DNA of 22,150 nt from NCBI GenBank assembly GCA_910584435.1, contig CAJUAP010000034.1, positions 15,162 to 37,311 of the forward strand, in the 5' to 3' direction. Position 1 is the stretch's first letter; every line of letters begins with the position of its first letter. Of the stretch, positions 7,307 to 14,483 are shown in pieces. Made by a program: the position numbers and the translations under genes. The notes beneath the pieces are model-generated. The model saw nothing but the letters and a program-made list of their open reading frames with translations, was not told the origin of the DNA and ran no database searches. The DNA comes from an uncultured Acetatifactor sp. Lineage in GTDB: Bacteria > Bacillota > Clostridia > Lachnospirales > Lachnospiraceae.

Positions 7307-8614
7307 CTACCCTCTCAGCAGACTGTCATCGCTTTGTTTCCTGAGCCGCCCTGCTTTATGTTTTTCAATCAGCAGGTACCCCTTTTTCACCGTAAGCCCT
7401 TGCACAATTACCGTGAAAATGATGGTGATATATGCCGTATTCAGCACGATTAAGTATTGATCCGGGCTTACTATCCCTTTTGTACTCATGGCCAGCGCCA
7501 GGGATAATCCCCCTTTTAAGGCGCTCCAGGTCATCAGAGAGACAAATTCCATCAGGCTGTAACTGCTTGGTATCTTATTCCGGCCCAGCAGCATTGTGGA
7601 TATGCCCACCCCCATAAACCTGGACAAAATAACCGCCAGAATGGCAATCGGCACTACCGCCATAATATAGGCGCTGATATTTATGTTCAATACGGAGATA
7701 CCAATCATCACAAATAAAATAGCATTTAAAATGCTGTCCAGAATATCCCAGAAATCATTATAAAGGTTATTGGGGTCATATACCATACGTTTACGCTCCT
7801 GCCCCTCCATGATATACGCAAAATACATGCCGCATATGACGGAAGCAATTACCCCGGAGAAACCGAAATGCTCGCAGATGACATAGGACAGAGCCACATC
7901 AAGGACACTGATTAATATCTGCTGTATCGGCTTTTTCGTAAGCTTCACAAGCCTTCCCAGCAGAAATGATACAACGGCTGCAACCGCCAGCGCCCCCAGA
8001 ACTTCCTTCAGCATTACCACCAGGAAATTATTTTCTCCGCTGTGGCCCACGATGCTCTTGAAGAACACAAACAGGGCCACTCCCGTTCCATCGTTAAACA
8101 GTGATTCGCTTTCGATCACCGATGTCACATTTTTGGATAGATTCAGTTTATTCAAAATACCCGTGGCCGCAATAGGGTCTGTGGGCGATACAATACACCC
8201 AAGCAGAATGCATATCCATATATCCACCGGCAGTCTGAAAATGATTGCCGCCCCCCAAAACAGAATCCCGTACAGCAGGGAGGATACAACGGTTGTCAAA
8301 AGGGCAAGCAGACTGATCGCCTTGATATTCTGCCTGAATTTCCTCAAATTAACTTTGCTTGCACCGGCAAACAGCATAAAGCAAAGTACCGTATCGATCA
8401 GATACGCCTCAAACTCAAAGCCGGAAAACTGCTGCAATGCATCCGACAGCGGTCTGCCCGGCAGCAGCGCATTGATTCCGATGCATACTGTACTGAATAT
8501 CAGAGAAAACAATATCAGCGCTATATCACTCTGCAGGTGAATCCATTTCTCGTTTATTATGTTGATAATCACAATCATTGCCAGCATAATAATCAGATAA
8601 TCCATAATATTCAT
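7307..8614 (-). CDS. CPA1-family Na+/H+ (cation/proton) antiporter
   Basis: A 435-residue polytopic membrane protein with about 12 hydrophobic segments. Hallmarks of the CPA1/NhaP family are SPTDP (143-147), ESESLFNDGTG (168-178, with the Asn174-Asp175 pair of the ion-binding helix) and WSALKGGLSLALAM near the C-terminus. It would exchange Na+ (or K+) for protons to control pH and salt. The frame continues upstream to 8713, but the start at 8614 has GGAAGGA nine bases before it and begins directly with the first membrane helix. A promoter match lies at 8687-8715. trkA follows on the same strand, suggesting joint monovalent-cation control. The exact cation is not deducible here. Confidence 0.9.
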   Translation of the reverse strand: MNIMDYLIIMLAMIVIINIINEKWIHLQSDIALILFSLIFSTVCIGINALLPGRPLSDALQQFSGFEFEAYLIDTVLCFMLFAGASKVNLRKFRQNIKAISLLALLTTVVSSLLYGILFWGAAIIFRLPVDIWICILLGCIVSPTDPIAATGILNKLNLSKNVTSVIESESLFNDGTGVALFVFFKSIVGHSGENNFLVVMLKEVLGALAVAAVVSFLLGRLVKLTKKPIQQILISVLDVALSYVICEHFGFSGVIASVICGMYFAYIMEGQERKRMVYDPNNLYNDFWDILDSILNAILFVMIGISVLNINISAYIMAVVPIAILAVILSRFMGVGISTMLLGRNKIPSSYSLMEFVSLMTWSALKGGLSLALAMSTKGIVSPDQYLIVLNTAYITIIFTVIVQGLTVKKGYLLIEKHKAGRLRKQSDDSLLRG

Positions 8615-8686
8615 TTTGAATCGTCCTTCCTTTTTATTGGAAGCTTCCGTGATACTGTCTCTCGTGCCGCTTCCACCCCCACTGGC

Positions 8687-8715
8687 ATTATATACCCTCA
8701 TTCTCCGAAACACAA
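8687..8715 (-). promoter_or_regulatory. Probable sigma-A promoter of the antiporter gene
   Basis: On the minus strand a perfect TATAAT (8687-8692) is preceded after 17 bp by a weak -35, TTGTGT (8710-8715). The start point would be near 8680, about 66 nt upstream of the antiporter ATG. Confidence 0.55.
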
Positions 8716-8759
8716 GCGAGGAATGACTGTTTTCTTTTCAGAATGACAGCTTTGACAGC

Positions 8760-8796
8760 ATGCACAGGAATCGCCGCTTTTGCGATTTCTGTGCAT
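8760..8796. other. Strong 15-bp inverted repeat (RNA hairpin)
   Basis: ATGCACAGGAATCGC at 8760-8774 pairs with GCGATTTCTGTGCAT at 8782-8796, with one G-T wobble and a seven-base loop. It has no adjacent T-run on either strand, so by itself it is not a typical terminator. It is one of three hairpins packed between ribU and the antiporter promoter. Confidence 0.75.
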
Positions 8797-8803
8797 AGAA
8801 AAC

Positions 8804-8838
8804 GCCGCAAAATCATGTGCAGTCACAGATTTTGCGGC
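8804..8838 (-). terminator. Probable intrinsic terminator of ribU
   Basis: A perfect 11-bp stem, GCCGCAAAATC (8804-8814) with GATTTTGCGGC (8828-8838), encloses a 13-base loop. On the minus strand it is followed directly by GTTTTC, a short U-tract. It lies about 75 bp beyond the ribU stop. A third small stem, TGCCGA/TCGGCA (8864-8880), lies between. Confidence 0.55.
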
Positions 8839-8911
8839 AGACATTCTTCTCATCAATTGTTTGTGCCGACTGCATCGGCATGACGGAAAGTGTATGTAAG
8901 GCAGACTGTTG

Positions 8912-9649
8912 TTACGCTCGATGACCGGTTTTGATAATAGGGCTCAAGGGCTTATAGATAAGCAATGTCACTACCGACACAATAACGCCTTTCAGCAGGT
9001 TCATCGGCGCTACACAAGCCACTACAAAGCTCACGATATCCCCCTCTTTTACCAGCGGATTGACCGCACTTCCCCTTGCCAGAAGATTTTCCAACGGCAT
9101 GCCGTAAAACTTTGCAAATGCGGGCAGCAGGTAAATTGCATTGAATGCAGTTCCGAATACCGTCATGCATAAAATACCCGCACAACATGCAATCATAGCC
9201 GTTTTCTTACTTTTGCGGAATGTATAGAGAACAGAAGCCGGCAATATGAAGCTGCACCCTATTACGAAGTTCGCCAGATCTCCTACAAAAGCCGTAGATG
9301 TCCCTTTGATAAACAGCTTCAACAGAATCTTAACAAATTCCATCATGACTCCCGCCGCGGGGCCAAAAGCAAACGTTCCCACTAAAATAGGAAGTTCGCT
9401 GAAATCAAGTTTATAGAACCCAGGTGCAAAAGGCAGCGGAAAATCAAACAGCATCAAAATCGTGGCAACAGCGGAAAACATGCCAATCATAGCCATCTTT
9501 CTCACCTGAAAAAGCGGTTCCTTTTTCCCGGTCTTTTTCTGTGCTGCCTTCTCCAGCAGTACCGCTGCCGCGAAAAGCAGAATAATAATCACCAGAAAGC
9601 TCAGAACATACAAAAGGTTTTCAGTTACGGTTTGAAACAAATCACTCAT
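8912..9649 (-). CDS. ribU: ECF transporter S component, riboflavin-specific (RibU-type)
   Basis: A 245-residue membrane protein with about six hydrophobic helices in the S-component core (residues about 50-235). It has the LDFSELPILVGTFAFGPAAGV segment typical of RibU. An extra N-terminal helix (about 11-32) and a basic linker precede the core, making it longer than most RibU proteins. S components bind the vitamin and dock on a shared EcfT/EcfA energizing module, which is not in this window. The start at 9649 is chosen because GGAGGG ends four bases before it; an ATG four codons upstream would place that site inside the gene. The FMN riboswitch directly upstream strongly supports riboflavin as substrate and implies repression when FMN is plentiful. 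Confidence 0.9.
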   Translation of the reverse strand: MSDLFQTVTENLLYVLSFLVIIILLFAAAVLLEKAAQKKTGKKEPLFQVRKMAMIGMFSAVATILMLFDFPLPFAPGFYKLDFSELPILVGTFAFGPAAGVMMEFVKILLKLFIKGTSTAFVGDLANFVIGCSFILPASVLYTFRKSKKTAMIACCAGILCMTVFGTAFNAIYLLPAFAKFYGMPLENLLARGSAVNPLVKEGDIVSFVVACVAPMNLLKGVIVSVVTLLIYKPLSPIIKTGHRA

Positions 9650-9709
9650 TTTTCCCTCCATTTTCCGGCCCTAAGGCCAAGCAGTTTTACAGGAAAATTC
9701 TTCTAACGC

Positions 9710-9743
9710 AAAAAACCTCTGAAGCCTTGTAACTTCAGGGGTT
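9710..9743 (-). terminator. Riboswitch-controlled intrinsic terminator before ribU
   Basis: On the minus strand AACCCCTGAAG (9733-9743) pairs with CTTCAGAGGTT (9714-9724), with one mismatch. It is followed by six T (9710-9715, partly in the stem base). It lies between the FMN aptamer and the ribU start, the usual place for the terminator that forms when FMN is bound. Between aptamer and terminator is an extra hairpin (AATCAGAG/CTCTGATT, about 9790-9808) enclosed by ATCAGC/GCTGAT, a candidate for the alternative fold. Confidence 0.8.
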
Positions 9744-9827
9744 CCTATCCGCACACTTATCAGCTGCAGCTGCACCGCACTCATTTAGAATCAGAGTTTC
9801 TCTGATTCCGCACAACCGCTGATATGT

Positions 9828-9975
9828 TCTTCTTTCATCCAGACTATACTGTTGGTCCCGGAGTTGCACCGGGTCAGCCATGAAAAAAAACATGAACGCC
9901 ATCAACAACGCCCTGAATCCTTCCACAGGTCGCGGACTTTACCGCCAGTAGGGAATCACACCCTGCCCCGAAGAA
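9828..9975 (-). ncRNA. FMN riboswitch (RFN element)
   Basis: Read on the minus strand, the conserved RFN blocks appear in order: TTCTTCGGGGCAGGGTG at the 5' end, ATTCCC, GGCGGTAAAGTCCGCGA, a variable arm, CCCGGTGCAACTCCGGGACC, and finally AGTCTGGATGAAAGAAGAA closing helix P1. The variable arm holds a loop of eight U flanked by CATG on both sides. The element senses flavin mononucleotide and here controls ribU through the terminator at 9710-9743. Confidence 0.95.
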
Positions 9976-9997
9976 TTTGCCTTTACTTATCCTGGTT

Positions 9998-10026
9998 ATT
10001 ATAATACGCTTTGGAGGAAAAATCAA
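9998..10026 (-). promoter_or_regulatory. Sigma-A promoter of the riboswitch-ribU transcript
   Basis: Minus strand TTGATT (10021-10026), a 17-bp spacer and a perfect TATAAT (9998-10003). The start would be near 9991, about 15 nt before the first base of the FMN aptamer, as expected. Confidence 0.85.
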
Positions 10027-10154
10027 GGAGTTATTGGCTATTATAAATTACTCTTGGTCTTTTCTCACTTTTTCCCTTTTGATTACATTGAAATACATTC
10101 ATATTTTATGCACAACGGCAGCTGCGATTATCCTGTTTAAAATGACCCCGAGAC

Positions 10155-10183
10155 TTTACACTCTGCGCATCAACTGTTATAAT
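10155..10183 (+). promoter_or_regulatory. Sigma-A promoter of the DUF5721-like gene
   Basis: TTTACA (10155-10160), a 17-bp spacer and TATAAT (10178-10183) on the plus strand. The start would fall near 10190, upstream of the GGAGGG at 10216-10221. It is divergent from the riboswitch promoter, with about 130 bp between their -35 boxes in which I see nothing else. Confidence 0.75.
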
Positions 10184-10236
10184 AAAATTATCCTATGAAT
10201 AGCAAATTCAAAAACGGAGGGATAAAGAAGAAATAT

Positions 10237-10737
10237 ATGATAGCATTACAGATTACTTCCATGAAACAATTTATGAACCATCTCCTGGTTGCAGACACTT
10301 TTGAACCTTTTCTGCTGGAAGAGGCCGTCATAAGTACAGCCAATACATTCACAATTGACGGGCATATCAATCAGGATTTTTATGCTGCCGCGGATGACAC
10401 TGCCGCTGAGAATCTTTATGAATTTCGTCCCTGGATCGAATTAAAAGGGCTATGCTTTGACCTGATAAAAGGCAGACGCACACCCCTCTTTTTTCGATTT
10501 GTATTACATTTAATGCCTGAAAAAGCCTCCGCATTGCTGGAGCAGGCACAATGTGACATAGAGCCTTCCCAGGTAAAAGCTTTGGCTCTGAACATACGCT
10601 ACGACGGTTCTAAGGCAGTACTTACCACCGGCACAGCCTATCACACCTTTCTCCTGAGCAGGGAACCGGATGCCATCTGGGATCGAGCCCTCCGCAAATA
10701 TCTTGACGGCAAAGGAATTCTGTATGAGGAACTCTGA
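10237..10737 (+). CDS. DUF5721-like conserved protein of unknown function
   Basis: A 166-residue soluble protein beginning MIALQITSMKQFMNHLLVADTFEPFLLEEA and containing NTFTIDGHIN, WIELKGLCFDLIKGRRTPLFFRFVLHL and a GTAYHTF segment. I recognise this pattern from an uncharacterised family common in Lachnospiraceae (DUF5721, from memory). No catalytic motif, membrane segment or signal peptide is visible. The start at 10237 fits the family's usual MIALxI opening, although the GGAGGG is 15 bases away, farther than usual. An in-frame ATG at 10195 lies only a few bases after the predicted transcription start and lacks a binding site. It is monocistronic under its own promoter and converges on spoVAE with only seven bases between stops. 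Function is unknown. Confidence 0.75.
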   Translation: MIALQITSMKQFMNHLLVADTFEPFLLEEAVISTANTFTIDGHINQDFYAAADDTAAENLYEFRPWIELKGLCFDLIKGRRTPLFFRFVLHLMPEKASALLEQAQCDIEPSQVKALALNIRYDGSKAVLTTGTAYHTFLLSREPDAIWDRALRKYLDGKGILYEEL

Positions 10738-10744
10738 CCTTAAC

Positions 10745-11104
10745 TCATTTCTTCATTTTAGATTTGAAAACCAGACTTGCCAGATATCCGAAGATCAAGG
10801 CTGCAGAGGTTCCCACCGCTCCGGCCTTGAAGCCTCCGGCAAACAATCCCAGCAATCCTTTCTCATCCACAGCCTCCTTGACACCCTTCACCAGCACATT
10901 GCCGAATCCTAACAACGGAACACTGGCTCCTGCACCTGCAAATTCCTGAAAAGCATCATACCATCCGAATACGCCGATCACCGCCCCTGTCACCACCAGC
11001 AGCACCATAATGCGGCCAGGCATCATTTTCGTCTTCTCCATCAAAATCTGCACCAGTGCACAGATTAATCCGCCCACCCAAAAGGCATTTACATAATCCA
11101 TCAT
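10745..11104 (-). CDS. spoVAE: Stage V sporulation protein AE
   Basis: A 119-residue membrane protein (MMDYVNAFWVGGLICALVQILMEKTKMMPGRIMV...) with about four hydrophobic segments and the GAGASVPLLGFG and LGLFAGGFKAGAVG motifs of SpoVAE. SpoVA proteins form the inner-spore-membrane channel that imports dipicolinic acid during sporulation and releases it at germination. The start at 11104 has AAAGGTG about ten bases upstream; the frame extends to 11212 but without a binding site. A sigma-G promoter match at 11165-11194 fits forespore expression. Unusually, spoVAC and spoVAD, its normal neighbours, are absent; the gene stands alone between the DUF5721-like gene and ridA. Confidence 0.88.
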   Translation of the reverse strand: MMDYVNAFWVGGLICALVQILMEKTKMMPGRIMVLLVVTGAVIGVFGWYDAFQEFAGAGASVPLLGFGNVLVKGVKEAVDEKGLLGLFAGGFKAGAVGTSAALIFGYLASLVFKSKMKK

Positions 11105-11164
11105 TTGATTCACACACCTTTCACCATTCAAGGACTGTCTCAAAAGAATTCTCCTTGTTATGGC

Positions 11165-11194
11165 TAGTATGAACCAAATAATGATGCAATATGC
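11165..11194 (-). promoter_or_regulatory. Sigma-G-like (forespore) promoter of spoVAE
   Basis: On the minus strand GCATA (11190-11194), an 18-bp spacer and CATACTA (11165-11171). This matches the Bacillus subtilis sigma-G consensus gmATR-N18-cAtnnTA at the defined positions. The start would be about 50 nt before the spoVAE ATG. Short motifs carry chance risk, but the gene downstream is a known sigma-G target class. Confidence 0.6.
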
Positions 11195-11246
11195 ATGAAC
11201 CTCTAACAACATGCAGTTTGGTCAGCTGTCATTTTACCTTCCTCTT

Positions 11247-11621
11247 TCAGACAGCAGCTATCACTTCAACCTCACACAGAACATTTTTTGGCAATGTCTT
11301 CACTGCAACACAGCTTCTGGCCGGCTTCTCTGTAAAATACTTGGCATATACCTCATTAAATGCAGCAAAATCTGCCATATCTGCCAGAAAACACGTTGTT
11401 TTCACTACTTTTGTATAATCTGTTCCTGCTTCAGCCAGCAATGCTCCCACATTTTTCATTACCAGTTCAGCCTGCGAAGTAATATCTTTTCCTTCAATAT
11501 CACCTGTTGCAGGATTAATTGGAATCTGTCCGGAAGCAAAGAGCATTCCATTTGCTATGATTCCCTGGGAATATGGTCCGATTGCTGCCGGTGCCTTGTC
11601 TGTTGAAATTTTCTGTAACAT
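11247..11621 (-). CDS. ridA: RidA-family reactive intermediate deaminase
   Basis: A 124-residue cytoplasmic protein of full family length (YjgF/YER057c/UK114). It hydrolyses reactive enamine/imine intermediates, such as 2-aminoacrylate released by PLP enzymes, to ketoacids and ammonia. Family signatures are IGPYSQGI, FASGQIPINPATG and ARSCVAVKTLPKNVLCEVEVIA near the C-terminus, with the key arginine at Arg102 and the conserved Glu117. GGAGAGG lies four bases before the start. A sigma-A promoter is found at 11759-11787. It is followed on the same strand by spoVAE, which has its own promoter, so ridA is probably monocistronic. Confidence 0.95.
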   Translation of the reverse strand: MLQKISTDKAPAAIGPYSQGIIANGMLFASGQIPINPATGDIEGKDITSQAELVMKNVGALLAEAGTDYTKVVKTTCFLADMADFAAFNEVYAKYFTEKPARSCVAVKTLPKNVLCEVEVIAAV

Positions 11622-11758
11622 AATCCTCTCCTCTTTTCTTCATTCTATTCCCACCAGCAATGACCCTGCAGCACAGCAGAAACTTCTGATTCCCTGTCTG
11701 TTCAGTCAATGCCGTAAGGTTTATAAACAGCATAGAACTTATAGGCATTTCAAAATAT

Positions 11759-11787
11759 AGCATATCGCAAAAGCATACTGACGTCAA
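11759..11787 (-). promoter_or_regulatory. Sigma-A promoter of ridA
   Basis: Minus strand TTGACG (11782-11787), 17-bp spacer, TATGCT (11759-11764). The transcript would begin near 11752, leaving a leader of about 130 nt before the ridA ATG in which I see no conserved structure. Confidence 0.7.
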
Positions 11788-11810
11788 GCGGCACCTTGAT
11801 TCAAACATTT

Positions 11811-11841
11811 AAAAACGCCGTACTATCAATACGGCGTTTTT
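11811..11841. terminator. Bidirectional intrinsic terminator after rny
   Basis: AAAAACGCCGTA (11811-11822) pairs perfectly with TACGGCGTTTTT (11830-11841) around a seven-base loop. T-runs on both strands make it bidirectional by sequence. It lies about 30 bp beyond the rny stop and upstream of the ridA promoter, so it separates the two units. Confidence 0.92.
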
Positions 11842-11872
11842 TCTTATCATTACTATAATCTTGTTTTCAAAA

Positions 11873-13420
11873 TTACTTCGCATAATCAATTACGCGGCTC
11901 TCGCGGATAACATTTACCTTAATCTGTCCAGGATATTCCAATTCTGCTTCAATCTGTTTGGATATATCACGTGCTAACAGAACCATATCAGCATCTGAAA
12001 TCTGTTCCGGCACCACCATTACACGAACTTCCCGACCTGCCTGAATAGCAAAAGATTTATCTACACCTTTGAAATTGTTTGTTATTTCCTCTAATTGATT
12101 TAACCTGCTAGTATAGGTTTCCAATGTCTCCCTTCTAGCTCCCGGCCGTGCAGCAGATATTGTATCAGCAGCTTGTACAATACACGCGATTAAAGAAGCG
12201 GGCTCTACATCACCATGATGTGATTCAACAGCATTGATGACTGTTGCATTTTCCTTATACTTTTTACAGAGTTCTACGCCAAGCTGAATATGCGACCCTT
12301 CCATCTCATGATCCACTGATTTGCCAATGTCATGAAGTAACCCGGCACGTTTCGCAAGCCTGACATCCAATCCTAATTCTGCAGCCAGCAAGCCCGACAA
12401 CTGTGCTACTTCAATAGAATGCTTCAATGCATTTTGACCATAGCTGGTCCTGAATTTCATCTTACCTAACAATCTGATCAGTTCAGGGTGAATGCCATGT
12501 ACACCAACCTCCAATGTAGCAGCTTCTCCCTCTTCCTTTATCATGATCTCTACTTCTTTCTGCGCCTTCTCCACCATTTCCTCAATCCTTGCAGGATGAA
12601 TACGTCCATCTACAATCAGTTTTTCCAGCGCAATTCTTGCAACCTCCCGGCGGATAGGATCAAAACCAGACAGTATCACTGCTTCCGGCGTGTCATCAAT
12701 GATCAAGTCAATACCGGTCATAGTTTCAAGAGTTCGTATATTACGTCCCTCTCGTCCTATAATCCTTCCCTTCATCTCATCATTAGGAAGTTGTACTACG
12801 GAGATTGTAGTCTCAGAAACATGGTCTGCTGCACATCTTTGAATGGCTGACACCACATACTCCTTCGCCTTTTTGTCTGCTTCTTCTTTGGCGCGACTCT
12901 CCATTTCCTTGATTATCACGGCCGTTTCATGCTTCACTTCATCTTCAACAATTTTCAATAAGTAGTCTTTTGCCTGTTCAGAGGTTAATCCTGAAATTCG
13001 TTCCAGTTCCTGCACCCGCTGCTCGTTCAGTTTGGAAACCTCAACCTTTATCTTGTTAAGGGATTCTTCTTTGGCTGCCAAACTGGTCTCGCGCCTTTCG
13101 ATAGCTTCGGTTTTCCTATCAATGTTCTCTTCTTTCTGCTGAACCCTGCGTTCAGAACGCTGCACTTCCGCTCTGCGCTCCTTGATTTCTTTATCCAATT
13201 CGTTTTTTGCACGAATAGATTCTTCCTTCACTTCAAGAAGCGATTCACGCTTTTTGGTCTCTGCAGTCTTAAGAGCGTCATCAATAATTTCTCTTGCCTT
13301 GTCCTGTGCATTTCCAATCGTAGCCTCTGTTGTCTTCTTATGATAGTAAGAGACAATCATAACAGTTACTACTGCGGTCACTGCAGCAGATACAATAACA
13401 GCAATAACAATCTCAAGCAT
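11873..13420 (-). CDS. rny: Ribonuclease Y
   Basis: A 515-residue membrane-anchored endoribonuclease that starts the decay of many mRNAs in Firmicutes. An N-terminal transmembrane helix (about 3-25) is followed by a long charged coiled coil (about 35-190), a KH RNA-binding domain with GRIIGREGRN (218-227), and an HD domain with catalytic His363-Asp364 in LLHDIGKSVDHE. A C-terminal domain ends in VNVIRESRVIDYAK. The length is usual for the family and all key residues are present. AAGGAGG lies 11-12 bases before the ATG. It has its own promoter (13542-13570), an inverted repeat in the leader (13461-13489) and a strong terminator. Confidence 0.97.
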   Translation of the reverse strand: MLEIVIAVIVSAAVTAVVTVMIVSYYHKKTTEATIGNAQDKAREIIDDALKTAETKKRESLLEVKEESIRAKNELDKEIKERRAEVQRSERRVQQKEENIDRKTEAIERRETSLAAKEESLNKIKVEVSKLNEQRVQELERISGLTSEQAKDYLLKIVEDEVKHETAVIIKEMESRAKEEADKKAKEYVVSAIQRCAADHVSETTISVVQLPNDEMKGRIIGREGRNIRTLETMTGIDLIIDDTPEAVILSGFDPIRREVARIALEKLIVDGRIHPARIEEMVEKAQKEVEIMIKEEGEAATLEVGVHGIHPELIRLLGKMKFRTSYGQNALKHSIEVAQLSGLLAAELGLDVRLAKRAGLLHDIGKSVDHEMEGSHIQLGVELCKKYKENATVINAVESHHGDVEPASLIACIVQAADTISAARPGARRETLETYTSRLNQLEEITNNFKGVDKSFAIQAGREVRVMVVPEQISDADMVLLARDISKQIEAELEYPGQIKVNVIRESRVIDYAK

Positions 13421-13460
13421 CTACAGGAGCACCTCCTTATTTTATTTTCATTGTACACTT

Positions 13461-13489
13461 CACTGTCAAAGCGGTTCCTGTTGACAGTG
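13461..13489. other. Perfect 9-bp inverted repeat in the rny leader
   Basis: CACTGTCAA (13461-13469) and TTGACAGTG (13481-13489) are separated by 11 bases and lie 40-70 nt before the rny start, within the predicted transcript. It could be an operator or an RNA hairpin. No T-run follows, so it is not a terminator. The TTGACA inside it has no well-spaced -10. Confidence 0.6.
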
Positions 13490-13541
13490 TATATAGAATG
13501 TATGTATGAAAACATTCTAACAAGCAATTTACAACACTTAA

Positions 13542-13570
13542 ATTCTAAACTTAATTTTCTATTATGTCAA
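13542..13570 (-). promoter_or_regulatory. Sigma-A promoter of rny
   Basis: Minus strand perfect TTGACA (13565-13570), 17-bp spacer, TAGAAT (13542-13547). Transcription would begin near 13535 and give a leader of about 115 nt. Confidence 0.8.
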
Positions 13571-13678
13571 GCCCTATTCACAAGTAAAATGTTCCATCGC
13601 ACCACTTTTTAAGTATTTCCATTGATCCCATGCCTGATTTATTGGTATTTTAACCACACATACCGTTTCAGCCGCAAT

Positions 13679-13716
13679 AAAAATCCTGCACAAACCGCAG
13701 GGACAAGCGGTTTGTG
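13679..13716 (-). terminator. Terminator of the recA-recX operon
   Basis: CACAAACCGC (13689-13698) pairs perfectly with GCGGTTTGTG (13707-13716) around an eight-base loop. On the minus strand the stem is followed, five bases later, by a run of five T (13679-13683). It lies about 40 bp after the recX stop and before the rny promoter. The rest of the gap 13421-13758 holds only the rny promoter and leader. Confidence 0.65.
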
Positions 13717-13758
13717 TTCATTGTACCATACTGCAAATCATATCATCTGCGTTATAAA

Positions 13759-14382
13759 TCAAATATAGCTGTCTGCCAATACCGCCTTTCGTGCCTGCTC
13801 CCCAGAAAACCCCTTCCTTACCAGGAAACCATACATCCTTTGCTTCTCTTTTCGATCTGCTTCTTCCGGCACAAAATGCTTTTTTTGCAAAAGCGCATCT
13901 ATCATTGCCTGTTCGTCCTGACTTCCGCCCCGTTCTTCCCATTCCCTCCATGCTTTATCTATGACATCCCTGTCTATCCCCTTTGCCATAAGATCCTGTT
14001 CCATTCTTCTGCGGCTCCTGGTACGTTCATGGTCCGAAATAAAAGCAACCGCATATCGCAGATCGTCGGTATAATGAAAGCTTCCCACATAATGCAGTGC
14101 TTCCTCTGCAATTTTCTCCGGATAACCGCTCTGCAGAAGCTTATCCCTGAGCTGCTTCACCGTATATTCCCTGTTTTTCAGTAAATTCATGGCGCGGAGC
14201 TTCGCACGCTTTGGCAGAAGCTCCCCCATAATCGTATCATAACTTTCCTGTGTTATCTCTCCGCCTTCAAAAATATGAAACTTGCGAAGCTCTCCCTTAT
14301 AGAGCACAAATGATATTTCCTCTTCAAGAACTATCCGGCTGCGGGACTTGGTCACTTCCTCTATCCGTGTTACCATCATCAT
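13759..14382 (-). CDS. recX: Regulatory protein RecX
   Basis: A 207-residue cytoplasmic protein of the RecX family, which binds RecA filaments and limits their growth and activity. Its three-helix repeat character shows in RAKLRAMNLLKNREYTVKQLRDKLLQSGYP and in the segment with RRRMEQDLMAKGIDRDVIDKAW, followed by KRKHFVPEE-like and GFLVRKGFSGEQARKAV segments. A 60-residue N-terminal region precedes the repeats, as in other Firmicute RecX proteins. TGAGGA lies nine bases before the first of three consecutive ATG codons; any of them could be used. It is about 100 bp downstream of recA with no terminator between, so the pair is likely co-transcribed and SOS-induced. Confidence 0.92.
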   Translation of the reverse strand: MMMVTRIEEVTKSRSRIVLEEEISFVLYKGELRKFHIFEGGEITQESYDTIMGELLPKRAKLRAMNLLKNREYTVKQLRDKLLQSGYPEKIAEEALHYVGSFHYTDDLRYAVAFISDHERTRSRRRMEQDLMAKGIDRDVIDKAWREWEERGGSQDEQAMIDALLQKKHFVPEEADRKEKQRMYGFLVRKGFSGEQARKAVLADSYI

Positions 14383-14420
14383 TTCAAATTTTCCTCATTC
14401 ACGGGATACCAGTTTCACTC

Positions 14421-14438
14421 ACAGAATACGAATTCTGT
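14421..14438. other. Small hairpin between recA and recX
   Basis: ACAGAAT (14421-14427) and ATTCTGT (14432-14438) form a perfect 7-bp stem with a four-base loop in the recA-recX gap. There is no T-run. It may attenuate or stabilise the recA message upstream of recX; this is speculative. Confidence 0.4.
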
Positions 14439-14483
14439 ACTTCTGTTGTTATTTCATTCTTTTATTTCACATTTTTACTCTTA

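Noticed and set aside
11105..11212. N-terminal extension of SpoVAE
   Set aside because: It overlaps the predicted sigma-G promoter, lacks a ribosome binding site and does not fit the family length.
13439..13469. rny promoter at TTGACA 13464-13469 with TAAAAT 13439-13444
   Set aside because: The spacer is 19 bp and the start point would fall within the ribosome binding site; the 17-bp promoter at 13542-13570 is better.
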